Assembly (NCBI GenBank): GCA_963718405.1
Contig: CAVQYZ010000004.1
Location: forward strand, 485,954 to 549,953
Direction: 5' to 3'
Source: Bog-756 sp963718405
GTDB lineage: Bacteria; Actinomycetota; Acidimicrobiia; Acidimicrobiales; RAAP-2
DNA length: 64,000 nt
Positions 47,390-55,093 of this stretch are shown here, in pieces. Made by a program: the position numbers and the translations under genes. The notes beneath the pieces were generated by a model. The model searched no databases. It was not told the origin of the DNA and saw only the letters and a program-made list of their open reading frames with translations. Position 1 is the first letter of the stretch. The number at the start of each line of letters is the position of its first letter.

Positions 47390-49505
47390 TTATGGTCCGA
47401 CGAGAGGAGCGCCACCGCCGACCGGTAGGTCGGCCATGGCACGGGTGCCCGGGACAATGTCTGAGGCGAATTGGTCCAGGAGGCGGACGAGTTCGGGGTA
47501 CTGCTCGGGCGACCATCCCTGCAGCAGGCCGTTGAGCCGGGTTCGCACGGCGTCGATGAGTTGATCGGCCACCAAAGCGCCGCTCGGGCTGAGCGAGTAG
47601 GCCGGTGGGGGAGCCACGGCCTCGGCTGGGTCCGTCAGCCCGGTTCCCTCCCTGGCAGGTTCTGTCGGCCCGGTTCCCGCCGCCAGCGCCTCAGGTTCCT
47701 CGGGCTCAGGACGTGCCAGGAGACCGCGTTCGACCAGGTCGGCCACTGCTCCGTCAAGGGCGTTCAGCGGGATCTTCTGGCTGGAGGCCAGGGTCGTGAG
47801 GTCGACCGACGGGTCTCTGCGCAGTTGCACCAGCACCCATCCGTCGGCGATGGGCAGGTCCATCCCGGCATCGGAGGCCACACGCTCGAGCCACTGGCGC
47901 ATCTGCTGACGGCCGACCAGGACACTCAGCGCCCGGAGGATCTCCGAAAGTGAGTCGCCGGAACGGGGAGCACCGAACGCGCTACCCAGATCCTCGGTGG
48001 TCAGTGTTTCGCGCATGGGGAGCTGCTTGATGAACCACGAGGCGATGAACGCCGCGATGGAGACCAGACCGGCCACCTTGAATGCCGTGTCGAGGGAGTT
48101 GGCGTAGGCGGCCAGGTACGTCTGGTGGATGGCCGGAGGGAGCTTGGCCAAGGTGGCCGCGCTCGAAATGGGATGTGTTGAGCTGGGCCGACGACGCGTG
48201 TGGGAAGTCGGCCCGCAGATGGCTGGCCAGCTCGGTGGCGAAGATGGTACCGACGATGGCCGTTCCCACCGAGCTGCCGATGTTGCGGAAGAGGGTGTTG
48301 CCGGAGGTGGCCACGCCGAGCTCTTGGTAACCCACGGCGTTCTGCACCGCCACCACCAGGACCTGCATGACCAGGCCTATCCCGAACCCCGTCACGAACA
48401 GGTAGCCGGCTGCTTCCAGCGTCGAGGTGTGAGGCGAGAGGTTCGAGAGCAAGAAGAGCCCGACGGTCATAATGGCCGTCCCCACAATCGGGAAGGCGCG
48501 GTACTTACCGGTGCGCGAAACGATCTGACCGCCGACGATGGACGTGATCAGCAACCCGCCCATGAGGGGCAGGAGATCCAGCCCGGACCCGGTGGGCGAG
48601 GCCCCCTTGACGACTTGGAAGTAGAGAGGGATGAAGGTGATGGTCCCGAACATGGCGAATCCGAGCAGCACAGCGACGATGCCGGCCGTGACGAAGACCT
48701 GATTCCTGAGGAGTTTCAACGGGATCACGGGCTCGGCCGCCCGCCGTTCGGCCAGCAAGAAGGCGCCCAGGGCCACCAGGCTGACCGCCCCGAGACCCAC
48801 GACCTGGGTCGAAGCCCACGGGTAGGTGGTGCCACCCAAGCTGACCATCAGCACCAGCGAGGCCAGGGCCAAAGCCAGCAGCCCCGTGCCCAGGTAGTCG
48901 ATGCGGTGATGTGTGCGTGTGGCCACCTTCGGCAAGGTGGCGGCCAGCACCACCAGGGCCAAGATTCCTATGGGCACATTGATGTAGAAGATCCATCGCC
49001 ACGAGAGGTTGGTGGTCAGGGTCCCGCCGAGGAGTGGACCGATCACGGTGGCCAGTCCGAAGACCGCACCGAACAGCCCCTGGTACCGGCCGCGCTGACG
49101 GGGAGGGACGACATCCCCGATGGCCGCCTGGGCACTGACGATGAGGCCACCACCACCCAGACCCTGGAGGGCCCGGAAGGCGATCAGTTCCGGAAACGTG
49201 TGGCTGATGCCGCAGAGGGCCGACCCGATCAGGAAGATCACCAGGCCGATCTGGAGGACGATACGGCGCCCGAACTGGTCGCCCAGTTTGCCGTAGAGAG
49301 GGGTGACCACGGTCTGGGCCAGGAGATACGCCGTGGTGACCCACGAGATGTGGTTCAACCCGCCGAGGTCGCCGGCAATGGTCGGCAGCGCGGTGGCCAC
49401 GATGGTCGAGTCGAGCGCCGCCATCAACATGACGAGCATCAATCCCGAGAAGACCAGGGCGAGGCTTCGACCGTGGAGCTCGCGGGGTCCGTCCAGTTCG
49501 TTCAA
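47390..49505 (-). CDS. DHA2 MFS exporter with C-terminal winged-helix domain, frameshifted
   Basis: 704 aa after removing one extra base near 48160. The N-terminal 500 residues form a 14-helix EmrB/QacA-type transporter (MLMAALDSTIVATALPTIAG; GKLGDQFGRRIVLQIGLVIF). The C-terminal region after AFIASWFIKQLPMRETL holds a winged-helix unit (WVLVQLRRDPSVDLTTLASS, ALDGAVADLVERGLL, YSLSPSGALVADQLIDAVRT), a MarR-like pattern known on some actinobacterial MFS proteins. The wing may sense substrate or bind DNA at the membrane. Start TTG 49505 was chosen for the preceding GGAAGGAG; the frame extends to 49541. Confidence 0.75.
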
Positions 49506-49702
49506 ACCCAAAGCTCCTTCCCGGTCGGGTGACCGTCTCAAGGGTCCGCACCCGCTTTTCGGGGTGGAGCAGATTGTCGAGCCAGGCAGTCACTCGAGCT
49601 CTACGTCGGACCACCGGTGATGCCACCGAACGGCCAACGCATCAGCGAGCTCAGCCACCAGTTTTCCACACCCAGGTAACGCCGTGGGGTTGGAGGTCGG
49701 CG

Positions 49703-50530
49703 TCAGCTCGCCTGCTCAGACCCCGACTCTGGCTCAAGCCGATGATCGATCAAGGCGCCCCGGAGGGCCAAGCGCAGGTCGTCCGGGGAGAGCCCACCCA
49801 AGGCGGCGGCGAGTTCCGGATCGCCGATCGTGGTGGTCGTGTCGCCGAGCTTGATCTCGACCATCTGGAGTCGTGGCGGTGCATCGGTGGTCGCGTTGAG
49901 AGGAATCTCCGCCAGTTGCGAACGGAGCGATTCGACTGTCACGCCCAGCGTGGCCAGAGCCCTGGTGCCTTGGGACGCCGTGTCAGTCAGTACGGCGAGG
50001 AGAAGGTGACCGGTGTTCATCGGTCCGGAGCCGGCCATCTCACGAGCCAGCTCAATCGCACCGGCCGCGGCAGGTGATTGAGGGAGGTCGGCGACCGCTC
50101 CGTTGGGCATCAGCTCGTCGAGGCGCGCTCGCACCTCGGCCGGATCCACGCCCAGGAGTTGTCTGAGGGTCGGATCGTCCTTGGATACCTGAAAGACGCC
50201 GAGCAGGAGGTGTTCGGTGCCGATGTAGTTGTGGCCGAGCCGGAGGGCCTGTCGGAAGGAGCGTTCGAGTGCCTGCTTGGCATCAGGACTGAACGGGAGC
50301 TTCCGTCCGACCCGATCGGCCTTGGAACGCTCGATGGTCGCTCCCACCTGCGCCCGCAGCCGCTCGGAAGTCACGCCTACCTCACCGAGCGCCCTGGCTG
50401 CGAGGCCTTCGCCCTGGGCCAGTCCCAGCAAGAGGTGCTCAGGCCTTATGAACTCATGGTGGAAGTCCTTGGCCTCCTCCTGGGCAACGACGAGAACACG
50501 GCGGGCACGGTCGGTAAGTCGCTCGAACAT
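49703..50530 (-). CDS. Clp N-terminal-domain protein without AAA modules
   Basis: 275 aa. Two Clp_N (Clp R) units: MFERLTDRARRVLVVAQEEA, FIRPEHLLLGLAQGEG and YIGTEHLLLGVFQVSK; then AGAIELAREMAGSG and NTGHLLLAVLTD. The AAA+ ATPase of ClpC/ClpA is absent. Such N-only proteins are common in Actinobacteria (ClpC2-like) and can bind substrates or antibiotics that target ClpC1, protecting it. That role is inferred from relatives. It is divergent from the MerR-like gene with a palindrome between. Confidence 0.85.
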   Translation of the reverse strand: MFERLTDRARRVLVVAQEEAKDFHHEFIRPEHLLLGLAQGEGLAARALGEVGVTSERLRAQVGATIERSKADRVGRKLPFSPDAKQALERSFRQALRLGHNYIGTEHLLLGVFQVSKDDPTLRQLLGVDPAEVRARLDELMPNGAVADLPQSPAAAGAIELAREMAGSGPMNTGHLLLAVLTDTASQGTRALATLGVTVESLRSQLAEIPLNATTDAPPRLQMVEIKLGDTTTTIGDPELAAALGGLSPDDLRLALRGALIDHRLEPESGSEQAS

Positions 50531-50542
50531 GTGGTTATCCTA

Positions 50543-50554
50543 TGACCCCTGTCA
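50543..50554. promoter_or_regulatory. Palindrome TGAC-N4-GTCA between Clp-N and MerR-like genes
   Basis: TGAC-CCCT-GTCA in a 54-bp divergent intergenic region. A MerR-type protein encoded at 50585 is the natural candidate to bind it. HspR/HAIR sites have a different sequence, so the likeness to an HspR-Clp pair is in layout only. Confidence 0.4.
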
Positions 50555-50584
50555 AGACCATGTTATTTGATAGGGTGAACAATC

Positions 50585-50962
50585 GTGGCAGCTGACAACC
50601 CCCAGGATCGAGGCGCTGGCTCCGAGGAGAACCCGACAACAGTCGATTGGGACGATCTGCTGGCCCAGCTGGCCGAGCTGCCGGAAGTGGAAGGCTGGGT
50701 GACCCTCGAAGAGGCCTCGTCTGCGACCGGGGTGGCCCGATCGACATTGCGATCGTGGTATCGCTCGGGCCAGTTGTCCTCGTGCATGGTGGCCGGGGCC
50801 CACGGTCCCCAACGGATGGTCCCACTCGACGCCGTGATCGACCGGGCGCTTCAATCACCCCGCCTTCAGCGCCAGCTCGACCACGCCCGATCGCTGGAAG
50901 CCGAGGTCTCTGAGCTTCGCCAGCGAGTCGAAATGATCGAACGACACCTCGGTTTGGCCTGA
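50585..50962 (+). CDS. MerR-like HTH regulator with coiled-coil tail
   Basis: 125 aa from GTG 50585. Excisionase/MerR-type HTH in WVTLEEASSATGVARSTLRS and WYRSGQLSS; PQRMVPLDAVIDRAL resembles the wing. A predicted coiled coil follows (LDHARSLEAEVSELRQRVEM) for dimerisation. The gene is divergent from the Clp-N protein and probably controls it and itself. No effector domain. Confidence 0.8.
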   Translation: MAADNPQDRGAGSEENPTTVDWDDLLAQLAELPEVEGWVTLEEASSATGVARSTLRSWYRSGQLSSCMVAGAHGPQRMVPLDAVIDRALQSPRLQRQLDHARSLEAEVSELRQRVEMIERHLGLA

Positions 50963-51311
50963 GGGGGCCGCCAATCGAGCCGCCGAGGAGGCGCCAGGAA
51001 CCCGTTGTTGTCCGGGCAGAGTCGCCCTACCTCGACCTCTGAATACTGCTCGCCGGATTGGTCCAAGCGAGCAACGTCTCGCTTTCGTCAGCGTCGCCGC
51101 CAGCGACGCAATGCACCAAAGTCCCAACGGTTGAGGAAAACACCCGAGCCCATAGGTATATTCCCTACAATACTTAGTTGATTAGTCGGGTTTTGTCACC
51201 TAAGGTGGTTGGTGGTCCTCGATCGCGAGGCTCGCTGCGGCTGGAGCGGCTAAGCCCACAAGGCGTTGTGGTCGATCCCCTGTTCTTCGCCTGATTGGCT
51301 CTGGAGGCCCG
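50963..51311. other. Gap of 349 bp without a supported gene
   Basis: No coding frame or RNA recognised. AT-rich patch at 51150-51190. Confidence 0.4.
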
Positions 51312-51893
51312 ATGTCCACAACAAATCCAAGCGTGACGACCGGATCGGACAGATCGAACGTCTTGCCGTTTCGACAAAGGCCCAGTGCGGCGCATCCGGC
51401 CGGTCAGCTTTCAGGCCCGTCGAAGGGCAGGCCTCCGGGGGCGCTCTCGTTCGGCGCCATGCGAGGTATTGCTGCAGGTCTGGCTCTCGTCCAACGGCCC
51501 ATCGAGCCCGGTGAGGAGGATCCGGGCAGCCCCCGCACCATCCGTCTCATCACCACGGCCTTCTACGACGCCTGGCTCACCACCTGGCCGGATGGATCGG
51601 GTCTACCCCTGCACGATCACGGAGGCTCCCGCAGCCTCACCCGTGTTGTCGACGGTCAACTGGTGGAGATCGTCACCGACCTGATTGACCAGCTCCCGCC
51701 GCCCGTGGCCAGCCTGCTGCACCGCGGCGATACCACCTGCTCTGGCGTGTCCCGTGTCCACGATCTCGCCAACCGCTCCGGCGCTGACGCCACGACGCTC
51801 CACGTCTATTCGCCACCCCTCGACGACATCACCGTCTACCGCCTGGACAAGATCGACGACTCGGTTAGGGCAGCAGGCTGCAGCGGTGGGTGA
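51312..51893 (+). CDS. Cysteine dioxygenase-like cupin protein
   Basis: 193 aa. After a Pro/Ser-rich head, residues 75-190 show a cupin with the metal-binding pair in GLPLHDHGGSRSL and the later His in ATTLHVYSPPLDD, the pattern of bacterial type I cysteine dioxygenases (H-x-H ... H). VHDLANRSGADATTLHVYS is the signature region. The enzyme would oxidise cysteine to cysteine sulfinate with Fe(II) and oxygen; another thiol is possible. It ends 18 bp before the left att repeat, so it belongs to the host chromosome side. Confidence 0.8.
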   Translation: MSTTNPSVTTGSDRSNVLPFRQRPSAAHPAGQLSGPSKGRPPGALSFGAMRGIAAGLALVQRPIEPGEEDPGSPRTIRLITTAFYDAWLTTWPDGSGLPLHDHGGSRSLTRVVDGQLVEIVTDLIDQLPPPVASLLHRGDTTCSGVSRVHDLANRSGADATTLHVYSPPLDDITVYRLDKIDDSVRAAGCSGG

Positions 51894-51910
51894 ACGGGAC
51901 CCCACGGCCG

Positions 51911-51965
51911 CCTCTTAACTCGTGGGCCGTGCGAGTCTCGATCTCGCCACCTTGGGATTAAAAGT
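51911..51965. repeat. Left attachment-site repeat (copy of tRNA-Lys 3' half)
   Basis: 55 bp matching 63830-63884 with two mismatches; 51922-51965 is identical to 63841-63884 over 44 bp. It covers the 3' end of tRNA-Lys from the anticodon loop outward. The mismatch at 51921 destroys the CCA of this copy. Confidence 0.9.
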
Positions 51966-52144
51966 TAGAGCTCGTCGATGTCAGGGCTCATCGGCGTTGA
52001 CCAAAAATGGCCCTGACCTGCACGTACGTTCTCACTGCTGATCAGGCTTCGCGTGCATTGGCCGGGAGTTGTAGTCACGTTGTAGTCACGCTGGCGCGAC
52101 TTGACGGCGGTTGCAAGACCTTCAGGATTGTCGGAGGGATCACC
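51966..52144. other. Non-coding left end of the island
   Basis: 179 bp between the att repeat and the first gene. It contains a tandem 11-bp repeat GTTGTAGTCAC at 52068-52078 and 52079-52089. The stretch near 51985-52050 has an insertion-element-like look, but I cannot name a family. Confidence 0.35.
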
Positions 52145-53326
52145 TCATTTCGGCTCGAGGAGTTCGTCGAGCCAATCGGCGATCACAACCTGGGCCAGCG
52201 ACGGCGTATCGAGTTGACAGTGCGTGCACCCGGGCTGATCCGGAGGGAACACCACCAGACGCTTTCGGTTGTCCGGAATCTCATCGAAGAGACACTGTGC
52301 GTGTGCGAATGGAACCTGCAGATCGTTGACGGCATGGAGAACGAGGAAGGGTATGTGGATCCGGCCGGCAACCCCCTCCAGATTGAACTCCCGGATCTCC
52401 TCAAGGAGCTCCTCAACGGTGTCGACGGCAAACGTGGCCATTGCCTGATCGACTCGACGTCGGCTGTCATCACCCTGGGGTACCGGGGCAAGCCCATAGA
52501 AGGCACCCCAGGCGACGGCTGCCACGAGCCTCGGCTCGAAGGCCGCGCCGCGGGCTGCGAAGTAGCCTCCCATGCTGCTGCCGACGAGGGCGACGCGCTC
52601 GGGATCAACCTCGTCTCGCTTCCCCAGGAAGTCGATGAATGCCGTCACCGCCACCTCGTAGTCGGCCCTGGTCCCGATACCCCGACGCTTCGATTCTCCC
52701 TGCCCCGGACCGTCTGGGAGAAGGACGGTATACCCACGGCGTACGAGCGCTTCGCCAAGTTTGAACCACATCTCCTCCGAGAAGGCATCGATGCCGCCCT
52801 GGACGACAATCGTGGGTCGGGATCGAGTAGGACCTGAGGGCGAGATTAGGTAGCCGGGGAGTATGTACTGCTCGTAGGGAATCTTTACCGCCTCAAAGCG
52901 GTATTGCGGATCGAGAGTCATGGCGGCCTGGAAGCACCGGCGACTCTCCTGCATAGCCGGCAGTTCCACGATGCCGTCCATAGCGTGGAAGGTGGTCGCC
53001 ATCCGGAAGTAGATGGCCGCCCGCCGCCACAACTCGATCGCCGAGAGGTCATGGCCCTGCTCAGCGCACTGTCCTGCCCGGTTGTCGAGCTCGGAGGCAA
53101 GGCCGCTGAAGGCGGCCAGCCACGCCTCCCGGTCACCCACCTCGAGATCCCGTATGGCGCTCATGATCTCGCTGAACTCTGAGCCGCCCAATGATGAGTA
53201 GCTGATGGCACGGAGCAATTGGGTCGACCAATCCAGATTCTCCGGCCAATGCACGTAGGCGCCGAAGGCCTCGACCCCACTGGGTGGCGCGACTGCCCAG
53301 GGTCGGCTCATCGATGTTTCGTTCAT
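52145..53326 (-). CDS. Alpha/beta hydrolase (dihydropseudooxynicotine-hydrolase/FrsA-like)
   Basis: 393 aa. A helical N-terminal lid domain of about 150 residues (WPENLDWSTQLLRAISYSS, IYFRMATTFHAMDGI) precedes the hydrolase core with PTIVVQGGIDAFSEEMWF, the nucleophile elbow GSSMGGYFA, Asp in LVLHAVNDLQVP, and His in PGCTHCQLD. This two-part layout matches hydrolases that cleave carbon-carbon or ester bonds in aromatic and nicotine-type compounds. Start ATG 53326 directly follows the SDR stop (TAG-ATG), so the two genes form one operon. The substrate is unknown. Confidence 0.8.
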   Translation of the reverse strand: MNETSMSRPWAVAPPSGVEAFGAYVHWPENLDWSTQLLRAISYSSLGGSEFSEIMSAIRDLEVGDREAWLAAFSGLASELDNRAGQCAEQGHDLSAIELWRRAAIYFRMATTFHAMDGIVELPAMQESRRCFQAAMTLDPQYRFEAVKIPYEQYILPGYLISPSGPTRSRPTIVVQGGIDAFSEEMWFKLGEALVRRGYTVLLPDGPGQGESKRRGIGTRADYEVAVTAFIDFLGKRDEVDPERVALVGSSMGGYFAARGAAFEPRLVAAVAWGAFYGLAPVPQGDDSRRRVDQAMATFAVDTVEELLEEIREFNLEGVAGRIHIPFLVLHAVNDLQVPFAHAQCLFDEIPDNRKRLVVFPPDQPGCTHCQLDTPSLAQVVIADWLDELLEPK

Positions 53327-54118
53327 CTAGTGCTCCTCGCTTTTCATACGTTGTTCATTTCGTTGCACCTCGGCGATGGGGTAACCACCGTTGGCGTGAA
53401 TGGTCGTGCCGTTGACGAAGGCCGCCTCGTCAGAGAGGAGGAATGACGCCACCGAGGCGATCTCTTCGGGTGTGCCCAGCCGGTCGGCCAGGGCGGCTCT
53501 GGCCCGGCGCTCAGTGACGCCTGGCACCCTCCGGAAGCCCTCGTTCATCGGCGTCGTCACAAAGCCCGGAGCGATGGCGTTGACTCGGATCAACCTCGGT
53601 GCGAGCTCGACGGCCAGGGTTCTCGACAGGGCTTCGACCGCTCCCTTCGACATGGCGTAGGCACTCTGTCCGGCCATGCCGACGTGAGCCGAGACCGAGG
53701 TCACGAAGACAATGGCGGTTCCGTCACGGAGCTGGGGGGCTAGCGCTTGGGTGAGGAGGAACGGTCCCCGGGCATTGACCGCCCAGGTGCTCTCCAGATC
53801 CTCGGGTCGGATCTGCTCGAACGGAGTTGGCTGGAAAACACCGGCGCAGTGGACCAGGCCGTCGAGAAGAATCCCCTCATTCGCCAGCACCCTGGAGGCC
53901 TGGTTGACCTGCTCGTAGTCGGCAAGGTCGGCCTCCACGAGGCTGTGGTGGTCTGGCGTCTCGAGTTGGGCGAGAGCTGCTACCAGGCGCTCATGGCTTC
54001 GCCCCACCATCATGACCCGGGCGCCTTCATCAGCAAGGGCACGAACCACGGCGAGACCGATGCCTGAGCTGGCCCCGGTGACAAGTATGCGGCGGCCTTG
54101 GTGTTTTCCAGGCTTCAT
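53327..54118 (-). CDS. Short-chain dehydrogenase/reductase
   Basis: 263 aa from ATG 54118. ILVTGASSGIGLAVVRALA (cofactor site), HCAGVFQPTPFEQ (NNAG variant HCAG), Ser in VTSVSAHVGMAG, and catalytic Tyr-Lys in YAMSKGAVEALSR; C-terminal VNGTTIHANGG. NAD(P)(H)-dependent oxidoreductase of the FabG-like type. The ATG overlaps the stop of a 12-codon upstream ORF. First enzyme gene of the unit with the hydrolase; transcribed from the palindrome-bearing region at 54188. Confidence 0.9.
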   Translation of the reverse strand: MKPGKHQGRRILVTGASSGIGLAVVRALADEGARVMMVGRSHERLVAALAQLETPDHHSLVEADLADYEQVNQASRVLANEGILLDGLVHCAGVFQPTPFEQIRPEDLESTWAVNARGPFLLTQALAPQLRDGTAIVFVTSVSAHVGMAGQSAYAMSKGAVEALSRTLAVELAPRLIRVNAIAPGFVTTPMNEGFRRVPGVTERRARAALADRLGTPEEIASVASFLLSDEAAFVNGTTIHANGGYPIAEVQRNEQRMKSEEH

Positions 54119-54153
54119 TGGACGCGAAGAAACCGGTTCTCGGAGGACTCCAT
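54115..54153 (-). CDS. Putative 12-codon leaderless leader ORF coupled to the SDR gene
   Basis: ATG 54153 opens MESSENRFLRVQ; its TGA (54117-54115) overlaps the SDR ATG (54118) as ATGA. The ATG lies 35 nt from the palindrome at 54188, and CACGAT (54165-54160), a plausible -10 box, ends 6 nt before it. The same geometry is seen at two other operators, which is why this short ORF is listed. Translation is unproven. Confidence 0.4.
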   Translation of the reverse strand: MESSENRFLRVQ

Positions 54154-54187
54154 GGGCACATCGTGAGAGTTCCGCGTACCGGTAGCC

Positions 54188-54204
54188 CTAGGGAGACTCC
54201 CTAG
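54188..54204. promoter_or_regulatory. 17-bp operator palindrome, copy 1
   Basis: CTAGGGAG-A-CTCCCTAG, a perfect 8-bp inverted repeat with 1-nt centre. It stands upstream of the minus-strand SDR-hydrolase unit, about 44 bp before its inferred transcription start. Confidence 0.85.
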
Positions 54205-54235
54205 TTCTCGGAGACAACCACTGCCCGACGAAGTT

Positions 54236-54252
54236 CTGGGGAGTCTCCCTAG
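54236..54252. promoter_or_regulatory. 17-bp operator palindrome, copy 2 (one mismatch)
   Basis: CTGGGGAG-T-CTCCCTAG, as copy 1 with A to G at position 3. It stands 36 nt before the GTG at 54288 on the plus strand, 48 bp centre to centre from copy 1. Confidence 0.8.
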
Positions 54253-54287
54253 GGCACTGGGCACCGCGATCCTTCAACCTGGTTGAT

Positions 54288-54479
54288 GTGCAGATCATCG
54301 TGGAGATCTCAGAAGGCAAGGACGGACGAGCCGAAGGAACGGTGAGGGCCGCAGGGCAATCCCAGGCCCGTCCTTTCTCAGGAAACCTCGAGTTTCTGGC
54401 CCTTATCGAGAGCCTCTATCAGGTCGGCGCCGAAACGCCAGGTCAAAAGGCCGGCAAAACCGAGAAGGAGTCGTCATGA
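54288..54479 (+). CDS. 63-aa small protein, coupled to the downstream membrane protein
   Basis: GTG 54288 opens VQIIVEISEGKDGRAEGTVR, continuing GNLEFLALIESLYQVGAE and a Lys/Glu-rich tail. The strand-turn-strand start and helix suggest a small folded protein. The stop overlaps the ATG at 54476 as ATGA. No ribosome site is seen, fitting a leaderless message starting at the GTG. Family not recognised. Confidence 0.6.
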   Translation: MQIIVEISEGKDGRAEGTVRAAGQSQARPFSGNLEFLALIESLYQVGAETPGQKAGKTEKESS

Positions 54480-55036
54480 AGAATCTGATGTGGAGCTTTT
54501 CCCCGTGGGTCGCCTTTCTCCTGGGCGTTCGCATCGGCGGGGTGTACTGGGGTGCAGCTATCGGTTTGGCGGTTGCCCTGGTCGTCCTGGTGAGGGCGAT
54601 CACCCGTCACAGCACCCACCTGTTCGACGTCATCGGAACCATCTACTTCGGGGGTCTGCTTGTGCTCCTGGCCGCCGTTCACCCCAGCGACATCGCCACC
54701 TGGGGAAGGTATGCACAGGCGGTCGCTCACGGATCGCTCACCCTGATCGTCTTCGGTTCCATTCTCGTCGGCAAGCCCTTCACTGAGCCCTATGCACGGG
54801 AGCAGGCGCCCGAGCGGGTGTGGCAGAGCCCCCGCTTCCACGAGCTCAACCGGCGTTTGTCGGCAGTGTGGGGGCTGGCCTTCCTCGTGGGCACGATCTC
54901 GCTGGTCATCGCCGGTTCGCAGGACTCCCGCCAGTTCATCCTGAGGCTGGTGGTCCCCTTCGGTGCCCTCCTCCTGGCCCTCTTGTACAGCCAGAAGCAG
55001 GCCAGCCTGTCCGCCGGCGAGGCGTCTGCGGTCTGA
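54476..55036 (+). CDS. Hypothetical polytopic membrane protein
   Basis: 186 aa from ATG 54476. About five or six transmembrane helices (WVAFLLGVRIGGVYWGAAIG, GLAVALVVLVRAIT, FGGLLVLLAAVHPSD, GSLTLIVFGSILVG, VWGLAFLVGTISLVIAG, LVVPFGALLLALLYS). The central loop has TEPYAREQAPERVWQSPRFH. It resembles uncharacterised actinobacterial proteins near the intracellular-septation (YciB) group; the assignment is weak. It lies in an apparent operon with the YhgE/Pip-like gene 57 bp downstream. Confidence 0.65.
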   Translation: MKNLMWSFSPWVAFLLGVRIGGVYWGAAIGLAVALVVLVRAITRHSTHLFDVIGTIYFGGLLVLLAAVHPSDIATWGRYAQAVAHGSLTLIVFGSILVGKPFTEPYAREQAPERVWQSPRFHELNRRLSAVWGLAFLVGTISLVIAGSQDSRQFILRLVVPFGALLLALLYSQKQASLSAGEASAV

Positions 55037-55093
55037 CGCCGCGCCTTCGATCCATCCGAGCACTCGACAACACTGAGGAACCAGGAGCAGGCC

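Noticed and set aside
52007..52837. 276-codon plus-strand frame at the island's left end, considered as an integrase
   Set aside because: It is antisense to the alpha/beta hydrolase and has no recombinase R-H-R-Y motif.
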